A DNA stretch of 64,000 nucleotides from Maylandia zebra. Taxonomy: Eukaryota > Chordata > Actinopteri > Cichliformes > Cichlidae. The notes below the pieces were generated by a model. That model was given only the letters and a program-made list of their open reading frames with translations, had not been told where the DNA came from and ran no database searches. The position numbers and the translations under genes are program-made. The stretch covers positions 8,510,264-8,574,263 of the forward strand of contig NC_135169.1 in the NCBI RefSeq assembly GCF_041146795.1, given 5' to 3'. Below are positions 20,269-33,299 of this stretch, in pieces (the first letter of the stretch is position 1; each line of letters opens with the position of its first letter).

Positions 20269-22116
20269 CTTGTTTTGTCCACTAAACTTTGTCTTTGCTA
20301 TGCCTCTGCTTGTTTATATGAGTAATGAGCCTGATGGCCTTTTGTAACAGTTACAACATTTGCACTGGCTATTATAATCTCCTAGGGTGTAACTCCCTCT
20401 CCCCGCATGTGGCATTGTCATCACCCTTTACTTACATTTATGTTTTCCTCCTTCATGCTGCTACATTTGGTTAATTAGCGCTTCTAAATTTCCTGTAGTC
20501 CTGAATGGTTATGTGTCTCTCTCTTGACCTGTCCACGGCAGAGAGCAAGCTTGGGTGAGCTAGTGTTGAACATCTACACCTGCAGGAGCCTTATTAAGAC
20601 TTATTGTTCATTCTCCTGCCAGTGGTGGAGGAGACTTCTTTACTTTCTTTCGGTTGAAGAAGAGGCCTCGCAGTCCGGCTGTCTCACTGATGACATTGAG
20701 GGATTAGCGGCTGCCATCTATTCCAGACCTCGAGTGTTTGAATCTAAGTACTCACACACATGTTCACATTCAGTGCTGTGCATTTTCTTTATTTGGCTGG
20801 ACAGCTATCACAATTATTTTCTCATTCACAAAGAGTATACAAAGACATTTTGGTTAGTACCAAATAGACACACTCTGATTACGGACTGAGGAGGCTGCAG
20901 TTTTGCAACCCCAGGACTGAGAAGAAGACTCTATAAATACCATACTCACATATCTCCAGGCTAAGAGAAGGGTAATTGATGCAAATATTTTCTTTTCATC
21001 TTCTAATCTTTGTTTAAACTTTATTCCAAGAGAACTGTAAGTTGTTCAGGTTGTAAACATATTCACCTAGATCATCTTACAATGCTGATATTGCAGCCAT
21101 TCCCCAACTTTCTGTGAATGGTACTCATGGCCATTGGACAATGGACTTTCATCAGTAATTGTAGATCAATGGTCATGAGAATTTGCATATTAATGATCAC
21201 GAAACTGACCTCAAACCCCCATTGTTCATTCAGTGGGCTGGTTTCAGTCATTATGCAAATGTACAGTTTATAAGATTGCGAAAAACTGCAGTCAGCTGAG
21301 ACTGAAGAAGTCACTCGGATGAGTGATGAAACATGTCCCCCACTGAAAATGTTATGACCAGTTGAACAAAAACTACTTTGGGAAATATTAACCTAGTGTT
21401 GGTTAAGTTTCCTTCGATTTGCCAGTGTCAAGCTGATGTGTAAGAGGGTATGTTAGGAAGTTCTGGAGGTGTTAAAGTAGCATGTGTTCCAGTCCATCAA
21501 GTGAGGTATTGAACACTGATGGTAAACTGCCATTAGAAACCTAATTAAATTGTCCTCTGTTGGTATTAATATTGTTTCGATTATTCCTTGGTGAGGAAGC
21601 AGAAAATTATTTGAAATAAGTTTACCATGGCTTTGTTTTTAAGAGCTTGATCAATTGCAGCAGAGACATTACTTCAGTTGAAAAGTAATTAGTTATTGTT
21701 ACTATTTACCACTTCAAAAAAGTTACTGTTACTGAATTAGTAACTGAGTTACAATTTTATAAAAGTAACTAATTACAGAAAAAGTAACTACTGTTGTACT
21801 TTAAAAAAAATGTTTAACAATAAAAATTTGGATCCCCTCTGAATGGAACTAAAATACTAAAATATAAATTAATGAACATGCTAAAACTTCTATTCTTTTC
21901 TTTATTTAATAAAGTTTAATAAATTTCATAAGTGTTATTTTTTTAAGTGAATGCTTTCTGTTTTTTCTTCACAGCAGAAGGTCTGCTCTTTAGTCATACA
22001 TCATACAACATCATAAAGTCTAAAATAAAACATGATTGTCACTGTCTCTGCAGCCACTGTAGAATGACAGGCCTTGTTCCATAACTCCATGCACTTTGTT
22101 GTAGGGCTTCTATATA
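20269..22116. other. Intergenic sequence with dispersed repeats, no gene seen
   Basis: At 21300-21345 is the fish motif ctgaagaagtcactcggatg agtgatgaaaca, related to the motif upstream of the TRIM copies. At 21690-21815 is a common repeat rich in aaaagtaact and gttacttt. The 121-residue ORF at 20524 has no recognisable content. Confidence 0.4.
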
Positions 22117-22225
22117 CAGTGGAACCCCAACCGACGAAATTAATTCGTTCCCGAGGGTCTTTCGTAAGTCGAAAATTTTCGTAAGTCAAAGCACCCATTG
22201 CGCGTTTTGAGTGAGGCGATGCTGA
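22117..22225. mobile_element. Solo end of a Tigger/pogo-like element
   Basis: Starts CAGTGGAACCCCAACCGACG after a TA dinucleotide. The next 100 bp match the reverse complement of 40640-40744, the right end of the Tigger element (both read attaattcgttcccgagg-type sequence followed by cgtaagtcgaa variants). No transposase follows. Confidence 0.7.
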
Positions 22226-24604
22226 ACGATAGACTATAGGATAAAGCAACAGAAATGAAGACTGGAAATAAAACGAGACGTTTCAGTCACACAGCAGAGC
22301 ACTCAGCTGTTAGTTAATGTGATGACCTTGAGCTGTGTTTGTTCAATAGGAGTTGGTAGCAGATGCAGAGGTGGTTCTTTAACTGATACGGTGGCTTTGA
22401 AAACATTCTCATATCCCAGCACACAGAGTAAATCATGTATTATTATGTGAAGTGGCGATAAAACCGAATTAAAAATTGAAAAGTGCTGTAGTTGTGTTTA
22501 ACTCCTGCATCTCGGTCACTTCTAATGACACATAAATCAATGTTCAGAAGTCCTTGCTGTGTGTGAGACACTGACAGATGAAGCTCTTCTTCTCTTCGTG
22601 TCTTTGATCAACTACTTTTGTTTTGATTGTCATGATCACGGTCGCTCTCACTGTCTGTGTGCGAGAAAATCTGGATCCTGTTCTTATATGAATGATGCTA
22701 ATCTCCATCTGTCGTTATCATAATCTGTTATCATCCCAGCACTGAAACAAGCTAACAGTTCACCTGTAACTCAGTTTGTAATCCACATGTCTGAACGACA
22801 GATGAACGTGATCGGCTCAGACGCTACTTGTCTGCATTTTTATTCTCTGCTTTGTTCTGCAGCTTAAGGACTGAAGCAGTGTGTGCATTACACCAGAGAT
22901 TTGGATTTTCTTCTGCTTTTAATAAGCCTGAACTAACAGAATGCTTTCTACTCTATTTTGCTTGTAACTGTAGGTTTTTATATGAAATAAAACCATTTAA
23001 GCACAAACATCATAAATGATCTAAACATCAGATATTATCTGAGGAGTACCAGCCAGACAGAGTCAGGCTCACCTTAATGCACAACTTGGGAGAGAATTTT
23101 ATAACGTTGACACACTGATCATCAGACACCTTCACGAGACAATCACGAGTATGAGCACGCAAATATCTGTGGAGATTCTTTTCTGAGGTCGGGTTACACC
23201 GAAGGACGGCTTTGTCACTCCCTCCTTGACAAAGCAGTCAGAGATGTGCGTATAGTGCTTATCACTGCTAATCAAGCCAGTAAAGTAAGATGTTCTTGCA
23301 GCGTTTAGTCAGTTGAACAAGGTTAATAAGGTCTTTTTCCACATCTGTTCAGCTTTCCTACAGAATATAATCCTGCATCCAAGAGGAAGGATTGACGGTT
23401 TGAAATAAGTTGTATTTTAAGGGGCTACACAATGGAGAGCTAATCGACATGTATTATTAAAACAATTGAGGTTACCACAGATTTTTGAAAACGTGGATGT
23501 TTAAATAAGGCAGAGAATATAAGTGCAGAATTCAGATATAGCTTCTGAACTTTAGAATGAATTATGTAGTAGTCATTTTGTGGAGTATGTCTTACTCGGC
23601 TTGTTTACACTCTGCCTGAGCACTCACACCACTTTATACAACACGCCTCATTAATGGCACAAGCTTTAAGTGCTTTCTATCCCACACTCACACTGCAGTG
23701 GGCTGTGGAGAACAACCTGGGGTCAGCATCGTGCCCGAGGATATTTGGCATGCAGACTGATAGATGTGCTCCCTTCTGAACCACAGCCACACTATGAGAT
23801 CACATCCTTCTAATTACAAGGATTATGTTTCTTCCCTCAGGAGTTGGGATGATGGGCAGTGAGTACGACTGAACATAGAGATGGGAGGAGCTGAGGAAAG
23901 CATGAAAAGCTCTGAGACAGAATGATTGGCTGTTTATTATTTCACTCAATGGCACGTAAATCAATTCATAATCCTGCTAATGTGTTTTTCTTTCAGAATC
24001 TCTGGTTGCTATGCTCTCTCACAATTAAAATGAATCCACAGTTCATTTCTTTTCAAACTCAGAGTCTTTTTATCTTTCATGTTGTTTTTACATTGTTCTA
24101 GTGCAACACTCAGGCTGTAGTTTCCAGTTCCTGTGTATTATCTGCACACATGGTTTCTGACAACAAAGCTGACTTTGACTTGGAACATGTCGTGTCAGCA
24201 AAAGCTCTGGATAATGTTTCAGTGAGTCCTGTTCTCCAGACAAGAGATGCTATTTGGCAATAATAGCAATAATTTTCCACATGGAAAATCTTTCTATACA
24301 ACTTTGTTTGCAGTGTGAGCTTCACTTCTATTTGTAGAAGTAAATACAAACACTCATGTTCTCTTGTCCTCTTATACTCTGTTCAGGTCTGTTGAAAATA
24401 ATGTCCCAGTGGAAAAGCTTGTTAGTTTAGGCCTTTATAGATTCTGATGATCTCTGAGCAGCAACAGAAGGAAATAAACCTCCAACAGAACGAACTCTGG
24501 GAAATTCAGTCATCTTTTCACAGGTGGGGATGAGGTGAGAGAAACAAAGAGCTTTTAGAAATAACAGTCAACAAACACATTATTGGGATGAAGTCCTTTC
24601 ACCC
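22226..24604. other. Unassigned sequence, one dispersed-repeat fragment
   Basis: No coding region is supported. About 23640-23800 contains acctggggtcagcatcgtgc ccgaggatattt, a phrase common in fish repeats related to the one at 12918-13110. Confidence 0.35.
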
Positions 24605-24757
24605 TCTGTGCGACACACAGACAACCTCCCACAGACACACACAGACAACCTCCCACAGACACACACAGACAACCTCCCACAGACACAGACACACACAGAC
24701 AACCTCCCACAGACACAGACACACACAGACAACCTCCCACAGACACACACAGACAGA
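24605..24757. repeat. Minisatellite, acagacaacctcccacagac type
   Basis: Tandem copies of cacacagacaacctcccaca of slightly varying length (24 to 30 bp). The long ORFs on both strands here are products of the repeat. Confidence 0.92.
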
Positions 24758-25319
24758 CTGTAGACAGATGAAACGAACATATATTGATGAACTCAGGATG
24801 ACCTACTAGCCTTGTGTACATGTGAGAGCTTCAGGTATATAGAATTACTGAAGGCTGTTGTTGAGTGTTAGTAAAAGGCGTACATGTGACAGGCGTGTAC
24901 TCTCTGACGTGAAATGTTTCTGAGGCCAAGGTAAGGCCAAGCTGGGCAGCCAAGACCAAGAAATGGACCAAACCCACCAGAATTGTTATATGTAGCAACG
25001 AGCAGCACTTTGCATGTTGAAGGACACGTGTATCAGCAGGGGTGGCTTACCCAAGAACACGAGCCACTCTTCTGTGGTCCTTGTGTGGTTCTGGGGCACA
25101 CCGCTCCTCCTGGCTGCCTGACCCACGTCTTCTCCTTTCACCCTGAATCATGTTCGCTGAAGCCAGAACTTTTCTATGTCTCACAAAAAAACAAGTCATC
25201 TGTTCAACAGCCTTTATGTTTATCAGTAGGCTGGCTTTATTGTGCTCATTAATGCTGCAATAAGGACATAGTTAAAGCCTTGTATTCTTACTTGTATTGT
25301 TCCAACAGTTGTGCTGGCT
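24758..25319. other. Unassigned sequence
   Basis: No gene, repeat or motif recognised. Confidence 0.3.
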
Positions 25320-27083
25320 CAGGGGTGTCAAACTCAATCGCACAGGGGGCCAAAGGTCAAGGCCCGCTTTAGGTCGCGGGCCACACAAGATAAACATTTA
25401 TTGAACACTAAAACAATGTTTTTAAACATATATATGAATTAAAAAAAGACAGGAATATTATTAAATAAACTTAAAAAAATAAACTTTAAATATTTTGCTC
25501 TCCATAAAAATATATCCTGTCAAAATTACACAAGTTAGAAATATGAACATGCTGCCAGAAACCCAGAAAAAATAAATGAGAGCAAACACAAGGTTGGAGC
25601 CGCATGTAGACGAGCTGGGCGCTGCTGCAGGAGTGCAGCTAATAAACTGTGCGGGCCAGTCAGTGTCTCTCCCTGAGTGCATCATTACACTGCAGCTGCA
25701 GCTGCATCTGCACAGGTGTAGCTCAGCAAAGTGCGCTGACTTGGTTCAACATTACTGCAACAGGGAAAGTGAGGCAGGTTGCACTGGTGCATTTGTGACA
25801 GCTTGAAACACCTTCACTGCGTCATACATGTCCATGAACTGACAGGTTTCCTTGCTGAGCTCAAAAACTCGATTGAGAACTTTTCCCAGCTCAGCCAGCG
25901 GAGCTCTGCATGAAGGAATGTGGGCAAACTCTGAATCTATTTCCCACATGAAAGACTGAAACTGACGGTGATTTAAACTTTTAGCTCAGATCAAATGTAC
26001 GGTCTGTGTTACGGTGATCATTACATGCTCCATTTTTAGGACTTTACCACACAGCCTTTCCTGGTGTGTGATGCAGTGATGCTGATAACTCACCAGTACA
26101 GTTCTCCTGCATCTTTACTCGCATCCTGCTGACTAGTCCGCTTTTTTCACCGCACAGCACCGGCGCTCCATCTGTTGTAAGTCCAACAAGTTTGTCCCAG
26201 GGCAGTTTCATGTCGGCTACACTTTGACATGTGTTTTAAAAAATGTCTTTTCCTGTCGTTGTGCATCGATTTAATGTTCAATATTTCCTCTCCACGGACG
26301 AAGATGGCCAGCTGTGCAGTGTCCATCATGTCTGTACTTTCATCCACAGAGAGTATTTAATAACGTTTTTGCTTCTTTCACACAACTGTGTTCTTAAATC
26401 AGTGACTGTCTCACAAACCCGATCAGCAATCGTATTTCTGCTCAGGCTCACATTTGCTAAAATCTGCGTTTTGTCTGGACACAAGACGTCCACAGCTTCA
26501 TCCTGCAGCTCTTCAGAGCGGTACCGGCCTGATTTGGCTCCTCTGCTACAATGAAACCTGCTTTCACAACAGCTTCACTTTGTGATTTTGCTCTGGTGAC
26601 AAACGTCTGCTGAAATGTCAGATTCTTCTTCAGCTCTTCTACTTTCTGTAGTTTCTGCGTTTAGGTTTTTCAGCTTATCCTGACGTTTTGTCTCGTAGTG
26701 CCGTCTTAAATTAAATTCCTTAATTACAGCCTCATTAGCTCCACTAATAAGACGCACGGTTTACCAGCATGTCTGTAAACATATATTCAGCCTCCCACTG
26801 GCGCTGAAAGGCTCTGCTTTCAGAATCAACTTTTCTCTCCACCATTGTGAGCAGCGAGCTTCAGTAACAGAAGTTTGACTTGATTGATGCAAATGTTCCC
26901 AGTTAGCCTAGCGTTCAGCAAGGAGGCTGCAGCGCTGCATTATGGGATCTGTAGTTTGTATATTATTAGCGCCTCATATCGCCGGGCCATGCATAACAAT
27001 AATAGCACATCTATATAAAAGGATCTCGCAGGCAGGATATAAATGTACGGATGTGGCCCGCGGGCCTTGAGTTTGACACATGT
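25320..27083 (-). mobile_element. Decayed hAT element
   Basis: The left end is CAGGGGTGTCAAACTC, followed by gggccaaaggtcaaggcccg. The right end has gcgggccttgagtttgacac, giving an imperfect terminal inverted repeat. The flanks gtgctggct (25311-25319) and gtgctgggt (27084-27092) form an 8-9-bp duplication with one mismatch. Inside is a broken minus-strand transposase. The type matches fish hAT elements often annotated as GTF2IRD2-like proteins. Confidence 0.85.
25752..26757 (-). pseudogene. hAT transposase remnant (GTF2IRD2-like)
   Basis: Three pieces in order on the minus strand: 26757-26575 (VIKEFNLRRHYETKRQDKLK, the BED-side segment), 26347-26147 (MDESTDMMDTAQLAIFVRG, the catalytic-domain start with its Asp) and 25949-25752 (WEIDSEFAHIP, KVLNRVFELSKETCQFMD). 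Frameshifts and deletions separate them, and the C-terminal dimerisation part is missing. Confidence 0.82.
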
Positions 27084-27232
27084 GTGCTGGGTCCTGCGCT
27101 GTCTGGCTCTCCACTCCTGCTGCTGAGCAGCCTCCGCTCACACATCAGCTAGTCTTACGCCATGGGTTGATGTAGATTCTTATGGGTCTCCTTTGTTACT
27201 TTTTCATTAGCACTCTTTCCAGCCAACTCTAA

Positions 27233-27939
27233 GGCTACGTTCACGCTGCAGGTCTTAATGCTTAACTCTGATTTTTTGATCAAATCCGATGTTTTTGTCT
27301 GCTCGTTCACACTACAATTAAAATACGACAGCAAACGCGCTCTAGTGTGAACGCTCAAAGCATGCACAAAAGAAGACGTCACACACAACGCGCTCTGTTC
27401 AGACCCAGAGCAAACAGTGTTGTTTGACTGATGGCTTTAATATAAAGACTTGTTTCAGACTTTACGTTTCCCAATTTTGCTTTAAGTTATAAAGTTATTT
27501 TGTTATTTACATTTGGCCTAATAATGATCCTTACTGCTGTTTTAGAGGAGCGCTGCTTCAAAAGATAGTTGCAGATTTCTGCAGTACAAATAAAATGTTC
27601 ACGTTTCTCCAACGTTGTCTTCCCAACAGTTTCACTGACATCTACACTGGATGGCCAGGAAGCGTTCGCGATGTCTTCTCCAGAGCTGATAATTGGCGTC
27701 TGTCTTGTGTCAGTGACGTAAAAGACGGATTTAATGCGACCTGACCATCAAACAGCAGTCGCTTTCTGAAACATCAGATATGTATCGGATTCAGCACCAC
27801 ATACGAAAGTGACCCAGATCGGATTTGACAATATGGGATTTGTGCCGTTCACACTGTCACACCATGATGGGATAGATGGGTCTCATAGGGTCAGAAAAGT
27901 TGGATTTGATGGGCTTTCGCCTGCAGTGTGAACGTAGCC
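27233..27939. mobile_element. PIF/Harbinger-like MITE
   Basis: The ends are inverted repeats: GGCTACGTTCACGCTGCAGG on the left and, on the minus strand, GGCTACGTTCACACTGCAGG on the right. TAA flanks both sides (27230-27232 and 27940-27942), the 3-bp duplication typical of Harbinger elements. No transposase is present in the 707 bp. Confidence 0.78.
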
Positions 27940-28896
27940 TAAGACTACTAAATGAAAACACGTGGCTCAGTAGCACAAAAGACCACTAAAGCTAGGAAAC
28001 ACTTATTTCAAAAGCATGTGCTTTACTAACTATAAGAAGCTAACATTTTAATAGCTCACCTGAGAGCCTGCATCATGCACACTGGCTGTGTCTTCAACAC
28101 TGTAGCCCACACCGTTTACTGCATGTCACTGACTGGTAATCTGAAAGTGTGTGTGTTGTCCAACTGAACCATATCCTTTTGGTTTTTTATTTGGCAATAT
28201 TGAGTTTGAAAATCATCAAGATGACATTTGCCATAATCTGGAGGTACTTAATGAACCGCAGACGCACAAAGATGCTTCTGTCGCCGTTTCACAGAGGTTT
28301 TTGGTTTCCAAGCAGTTTTCAGCCGAGTCCTCTGGGCTGCTGTTAAAGCTCCATGCTTGAGTTAGGACTTGGGTTTTGTGTTCTTCTACAAAAAGGTTTG
28401 AGAGACCATTTTATTTCCTTTTCTTTTCTTTCTTTGCACACTTGAAATGTATATAGTTGGTGTACTAATAGATCATCTAATGACTTTTATTTTACATGGA
28501 AGTCATTCTAAACTGTCCTTTTCTGTCTCATTTTCCAATTGGCTGTTCACCAAATCACTGTTCAGGTTGCTCCCCAATTTCAGGGGTGTCCCCAGTCATT
28601 ACTGGGAAGAACAAAGGAACACACTGTTGGCATGTTTTATTTCATCTAGTGTGGATAATGATGAGTAAAAGACAGCTACCTTCACCATGCAAAACAACAG
28701 TGTGACACAAAGATGAGGTTATGTATCTCTGTGTTGACCATCAGTCAATATGACAAATTAAACAGCAGTGACATTTTATCTGGGTGGAGGTAAAAACCAT
28801 TGTTATAAAGCGAAATGCCAGCAAGCATGGAGCTAAAATAAATAACAGTGTATTTTAGTCTGTTTGTTCTTGGTTTTGAGTGAAGGTACAGAAACA

Positions 28897-28980
28897 GTAT
28901 ATAAGTGCTGGTGTTAGGTTCAGCACCTGCACACTTGAAGGCTGAAGTTACAAGCTGACACTGATAACAGGGAAGATAAG
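28897..28980 (+). promoter_or_regulatory. Possible TATA promoter and short first exon
   Basis: A TATA-like box (gtatataag, about 28897-28905) is followed about 30 bp later by a stretch ending gggaagataag, then gtaagagag, a good splice donor (GT at 28981). No downstream exon with a matching acceptor was identified, so this may be chance or a fragment of a repeat. Confidence 0.25.
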
Positions 28981-29103
28981 GTAAGAGAGATACTCCCTAC
29001 AGTATGTGACAAAATTTGATTCGATTTGATTGATGACCCTAATCATGACCTTTTGACCTCCCCCCTCCCCCCCGGAAGTGTGTAATTTGATCCCCTAAGC
29101 GCG

Positions 29104-29290
29104 CCACCTGTTGCGCCACCTGTTGTTGGAAAGGCCATCAGACTGCTGAACACGTCATAGACACCTCAGCTTCACTACTGGAACTTCAACACTATGCACT
29201 CCACACTGTATATAAATGCCACTTGTTTTGCACATATTCAACTCTGTATATTTTTATATATTTTATTTATTATTTTTTTACTATTTAATT
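29104..29290 (+). mobile_element. 3' end of a Rex1/CR1-group LINE
   Basis: gttggaaaggccatcagactg encodes VGKAIRLLN, the last residues of this class of reverse transcriptase protein. It is followed by a stop, an AT-rich 3' UTR (tgtatataaatgccacttgt) and a microsatellite. Confidence 0.55.
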
Positions 29291-29302
29291 TGTAAAAATG
29301 TG

Positions 29303-29304
<2 letters not shown>

Positions 29305-29351
<47 letters not shown>
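29305..29351. repeat. CA microsatellite
   Basis: An uninterrupted (AC)n run of about 46 bp next to the LINE 3' end. Confidence 0.97.
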
Positions 29352-29352
<1 letters not shown>

Positions 29353-31193
29353 GCGGGTCAAGGAGGAGAGAGACAGCAGATATCAGTTTTTTCTCAATGC
29401 TTATAACCTATAACGCGTCCCCCAAAAAAATATTATTATTATTAAAACATCTATATGAGGTAGGTTTTGCGCAGCCTGCTCCTTGGTAGAGTTTTTTTCT
29501 TCATTACTTTTACAATGGGTTTTCTCAATAGATAGAAAATGATGACGCTGAGGAGTCAACAGCCGATATTATCATTGCTTGTAACCCGGTAAATAATTTC
29601 GTACATCTCCCCATAAAATAAGTCTTAGTGGAAAAAAGCTCATATTCGAATAAGTTTATTAAAGCACCCCCCTCTGTGGGAAAGAGTTTTTTCTCAGAGT
29701 CAAGTTTAAACCATGAGGCGAGTTTTGTCAACAGGAGGCGAGTTTTGTCACGAGCAAGAACAAGGGCAGACAACTGTTGCCCATAAAGTAAAACAAATAT
29801 CCGCCTCTAAGTCGTATTTTACCGTTGCAGAATGTGGAAAACAGACAGCCCTCACAAGAAGGCACCCAAAAAGGAAATTGGACACCCCAATTTTCTTATG
29901 CTAGATACTATGAGGCTTGAGTGTCCTAAAAATCACACTTTCTCCCTGATAAACAGTTTGATTACATTCTCGCATCATATCACAATTAATTCAGTTAGTT
30001 TCCCTGGCAAAAACAGCAGTCCTCACCAACAGAGGAGTTCAAGATATCCTCAACACCTCACCTCAGTATCACTGTCATTGGATAGAAGTGAGAGTCACTG
30101 ACTCGTTGACTCAGTTCACAAGTTTTAAAACCTCCTCCAGAGTAAATAAACATGGAGTTATTCACTGAATCACACCAAGAGAGTTGTGATATTGTGCAGA
30201 GAGAATACCCTTAGATGACACATGTATATGTAAAAGTAGGTGTAATTGTCCACATCGCATAATAACACTGGGAATGACTAAGAAATTCAAATTTAATTAA
30301 AATCATTGCTAGTATAAAATTATTCAGGCTAAAAAAACCCAAAACAAAACGCATTACTGGAAAAAAAAATCATTTTTTTGAGTTCAGATAATGTAGTATT
30401 TTCTAGACTTCTGTATATGGACTATGTATCTTTTTTTCTTTTCCTTCAGCTTTCAGCTCCAAGTATTAAGAAATAATATTATAGTATAAAGAAATGTAGT
30501 AAAACTAAGAGGATGCATTTTTTTATTAGGAACTTGTAGGCTTGATAGGCTAAACACAACATTTATTTGATAGTTGAACGTGTTGCTCTGGCACAGCTAC
30601 AAGCCATGTGAGCTCGTAGCCCCTCCCACTAGGATGTACTACCACAGTCGACCGTTGTAAAGCAGCCGCAAATCAATAGCAATACAAAAACCCTCAAAAT
30701 CATTGAAGAACATTTTATAACCGAACACCCAATACAGATATACTGAATATCACACCATATCAGATCACCAAATTAACACTGGGTTACATTAACATTTTAC
30801 CACAACTTCACCAGATGTAGCTAAAAAAACTAAACTCATGTCCAGCCCAGTGGGACAGCAAGGAAAGATGACAAAAAACAGTTGCTTACGTGCAGTTTAG
30901 AGGGTCAAGCTGAAATTGAAGCAGCCATTGAAAGAGGTGAAGAGAGAAAGATGACAGCTTGGTCAGCACTAGTTGCCTCTATAATGTATGCAAATACATG
31001 CAGGTCGGAATCTCCGCCCCTTAAGCGCACCCCCGGACAGTGCCAGCAGATTGAAACTGAAAAACAAAAAATGTGATACAAAAAATGTAGTTTCAATTAA
31101 TTGTTTTTTCACTATCATTTTTTTAAACTTTCAATACAAGAGTACATTTATTTCAGTTACAATATTGTTTTTCAGTTTCATTTTAAGGTGGCA
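29352..31193. other. Unassigned sequence
   Basis: No coding region or repeat recognised. Small ORFs (for example 30882-31076) show no known motif. Confidence 0.3.
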
Positions 31194-32985
31194 TGTATTT
31201 ATGTATTTATTTATGTATTTAAGTATTTATTGTCATTGTCAGAGAACAATGAAATTGCGTTTGGGGCTTCCATACAACCCGTAAATAAAATAATGAAGAA
31301 AATAATAAATACCCCTTAAAACCCAAGTGTAAATATTTAACCCAGTGTGACTCCAGTACAACAAGACAATCCTTAGCAACAACATGAGAAAATGACAAGT
31401 AATGTTCATAAGAAATTCAGACAAAGACCTGAGAAACATGACAAAATACAACAATGCAACCCATTCAATATTATTGTACTGTGAGACATGATGTCAGATA
31501 TGATAGTTATCTATTTAAGAAAGAGGGAGGGGGGGGGGGGGCAGGAGGGGGAAGAGAATAAAGATATGATGCACCAATGCAGACCAGTTCATTGCTATTA
31601 AGAAGTTGGATATGGTTATTGTCCGTGAGAGGGGGGCAGAGAGTTCAGGAGCCTCACAGCCTGTGGATACAGGCTGTTGGCCAGTCTGGATGTTCTGGCC
31701 TGTATAGACCTGTACCTTCTCCCTGAGGGCAGCAGATGGAAAAGGTGGCGCGCAGGGTGATGTTGGTCCCGCAGGATACTGTGCACCCTCCTCAGACAGC
31801 GAGTGGGGAAGATATTACTGATCTCTGGCAGACTTGTTCCAATAATTCTGCCAGCTTCTTTCACCACCCGCTGGAGTGCTTGCTGATCGGCCTTGGTGCA
31901 GCTGGGGAACCACACTAGAAATCCATACGTCAGAACGCTGCTGATGGCACAGTTGTAGAAGTTCAACATCAGAGATCTGGGAATGTGTGCGCTCCGCAGT
32001 CTCCTCAGGTAGTAGAGGCGCTGTTGGGCCTTCCGTACAACTGAGGTGATATGGTTGCCCCAGGACAGGTCCTCGGTCACAGTTACCCCCAAGAATTTAA
32101 AACTGCTCACCCTCTCCACCGCCTCACTGCCAATGAAGAGAGGCAGATGGTTGTTATGACCCCTCTTCCGGAAATCTACAATGATCTCCTTGGTCTTTTT
32201 GGTGTTTAAGACCAAGTTATTGTCGTGGCACCATGACTCTAGTTGTTGCACCTCTGTCCTATAGTTTGTCTCATCATTGTTGGATATAAGTCCGAGCACT
32301 GTAGTGTCATCTGCAAACTTAACAATGAGATTGGACGCGCAGGAGGAAATACAGTCATGGGTGAAGAGAGTGTATAGCAGAGGGCTCAGAACACACCCCT
32401 GAGGGGCACCGGTGTTGACCACAAGGGTGGAAGAGGTGTTCTTACCCACTCTGACACTCTGTCTACGGTTAGTGAGGAAGTCCACAATCCAGTTGCACAG
32501 AGAGGAGTTAAGTCCCAGTTGGTGGAGTTTGGGACGGAGTTTGTATGGCCGGATGGTATTAAAAGCCGAGCTGTAGTCTACAAAGAGGAGCCGTGCATAG
32601 GTGTTCCTGTGTTCCAAGTGCTTCAGTAATGTGTGCAGCACTGTGGCGATCGCATCCTCGGTTGACCGGTTCTCCCTGTATGCAAACTGGTGCGAGTCCA
32701 GGGATGGTGGAAAAGCAGCTCTGATGTGTTTAATAACCAGTCTCTCCAGGCATTTGGCGGGAATGGGGGTGAGTGGCACAGGTCTGAAATCGTTCAGACA
32801 TGTGACATTTGACTGTTTTGGGATGGGAACGATGGTTGCTGCTTTGAAACCGGATGGTACCAGTGAACAGGACAACGAGGTGTTATATATAGAGGTGAAG
32901 ACGTCCGCCAGGTCCGCAGCACAGTCTTTTAGCACCCGGCCCAGCACTCCATCTGGCCCGGCCGCCTTCCTGCTTTGGTTATTTG
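31194..32985 (-). mobile_element. 5'-truncated Rex1/CR1-group LINE
   Basis: The 3' end on the minus strand reads gcaatttcattgttctctga caatgacaataaatacttaa, a tail typical of this LINE group. The body codes for a reverse transcriptase. The 5' break is near 32985, just before [11 protein letters not shown]-rich run (about 31526-31541) lies in its 3' UTR. Confidence 0.82.
31616..32985 (-). pseudogene. LINE reverse transcriptase, N-terminally truncated
   Basis: Open from [20 protein letters not shown] to the stop at 31616, about 456 residues. Motifs are [48 protein letters not shown] with a catalytic Asp, [25 protein letters not shown] with the catalytic Asp pair, and [12 protein letters not shown]. 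The C-terminus, [16 protein letters not shown], is characteristic of fish Rex1-like elements. The residues before RKAAG are flanking DNA. No endonuclease remains, so the copy is dead although its frame is open. Confidence 0.85.
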
Positions 32986-33299
32986 TCTTTTGGTTGAAAG
33001 TAAACTGAGAGAGGACTTTTTTTATTAGTGATCTTAATAATACTTTTTTTAATCTAATTGAATACAACCTATTTGTGTTTGATTGTCAGTCCAAAGAGGG
33101 AGAGAGGAAAGAGGAGAACATGAGGAGAAAGTACAAGGTCAGGAAGAACCAGGTAAGAAAACAGACAGGAAACAGTGACAGGCACAACAGAAACTGTTAA
33201 ACTGGCAAAGAAAAAACCCCAACTAAGTTTACTCATACAATCTGGAAGTTGTGTTCTCCCTATATTAAAGCTGCTATACCGAGTCTGCTAAACAAACTG

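Noticed and set aside
24555-24821. ORFs rich in CVCVCGRLS on the minus strand and HTQTTSHR on the plus strand
   Set aside because: They are translations of a minisatellite in several frames.
29216-29489. ORFs containing HTHTHTHT
   Set aside because: Translation of the CA microsatellite.
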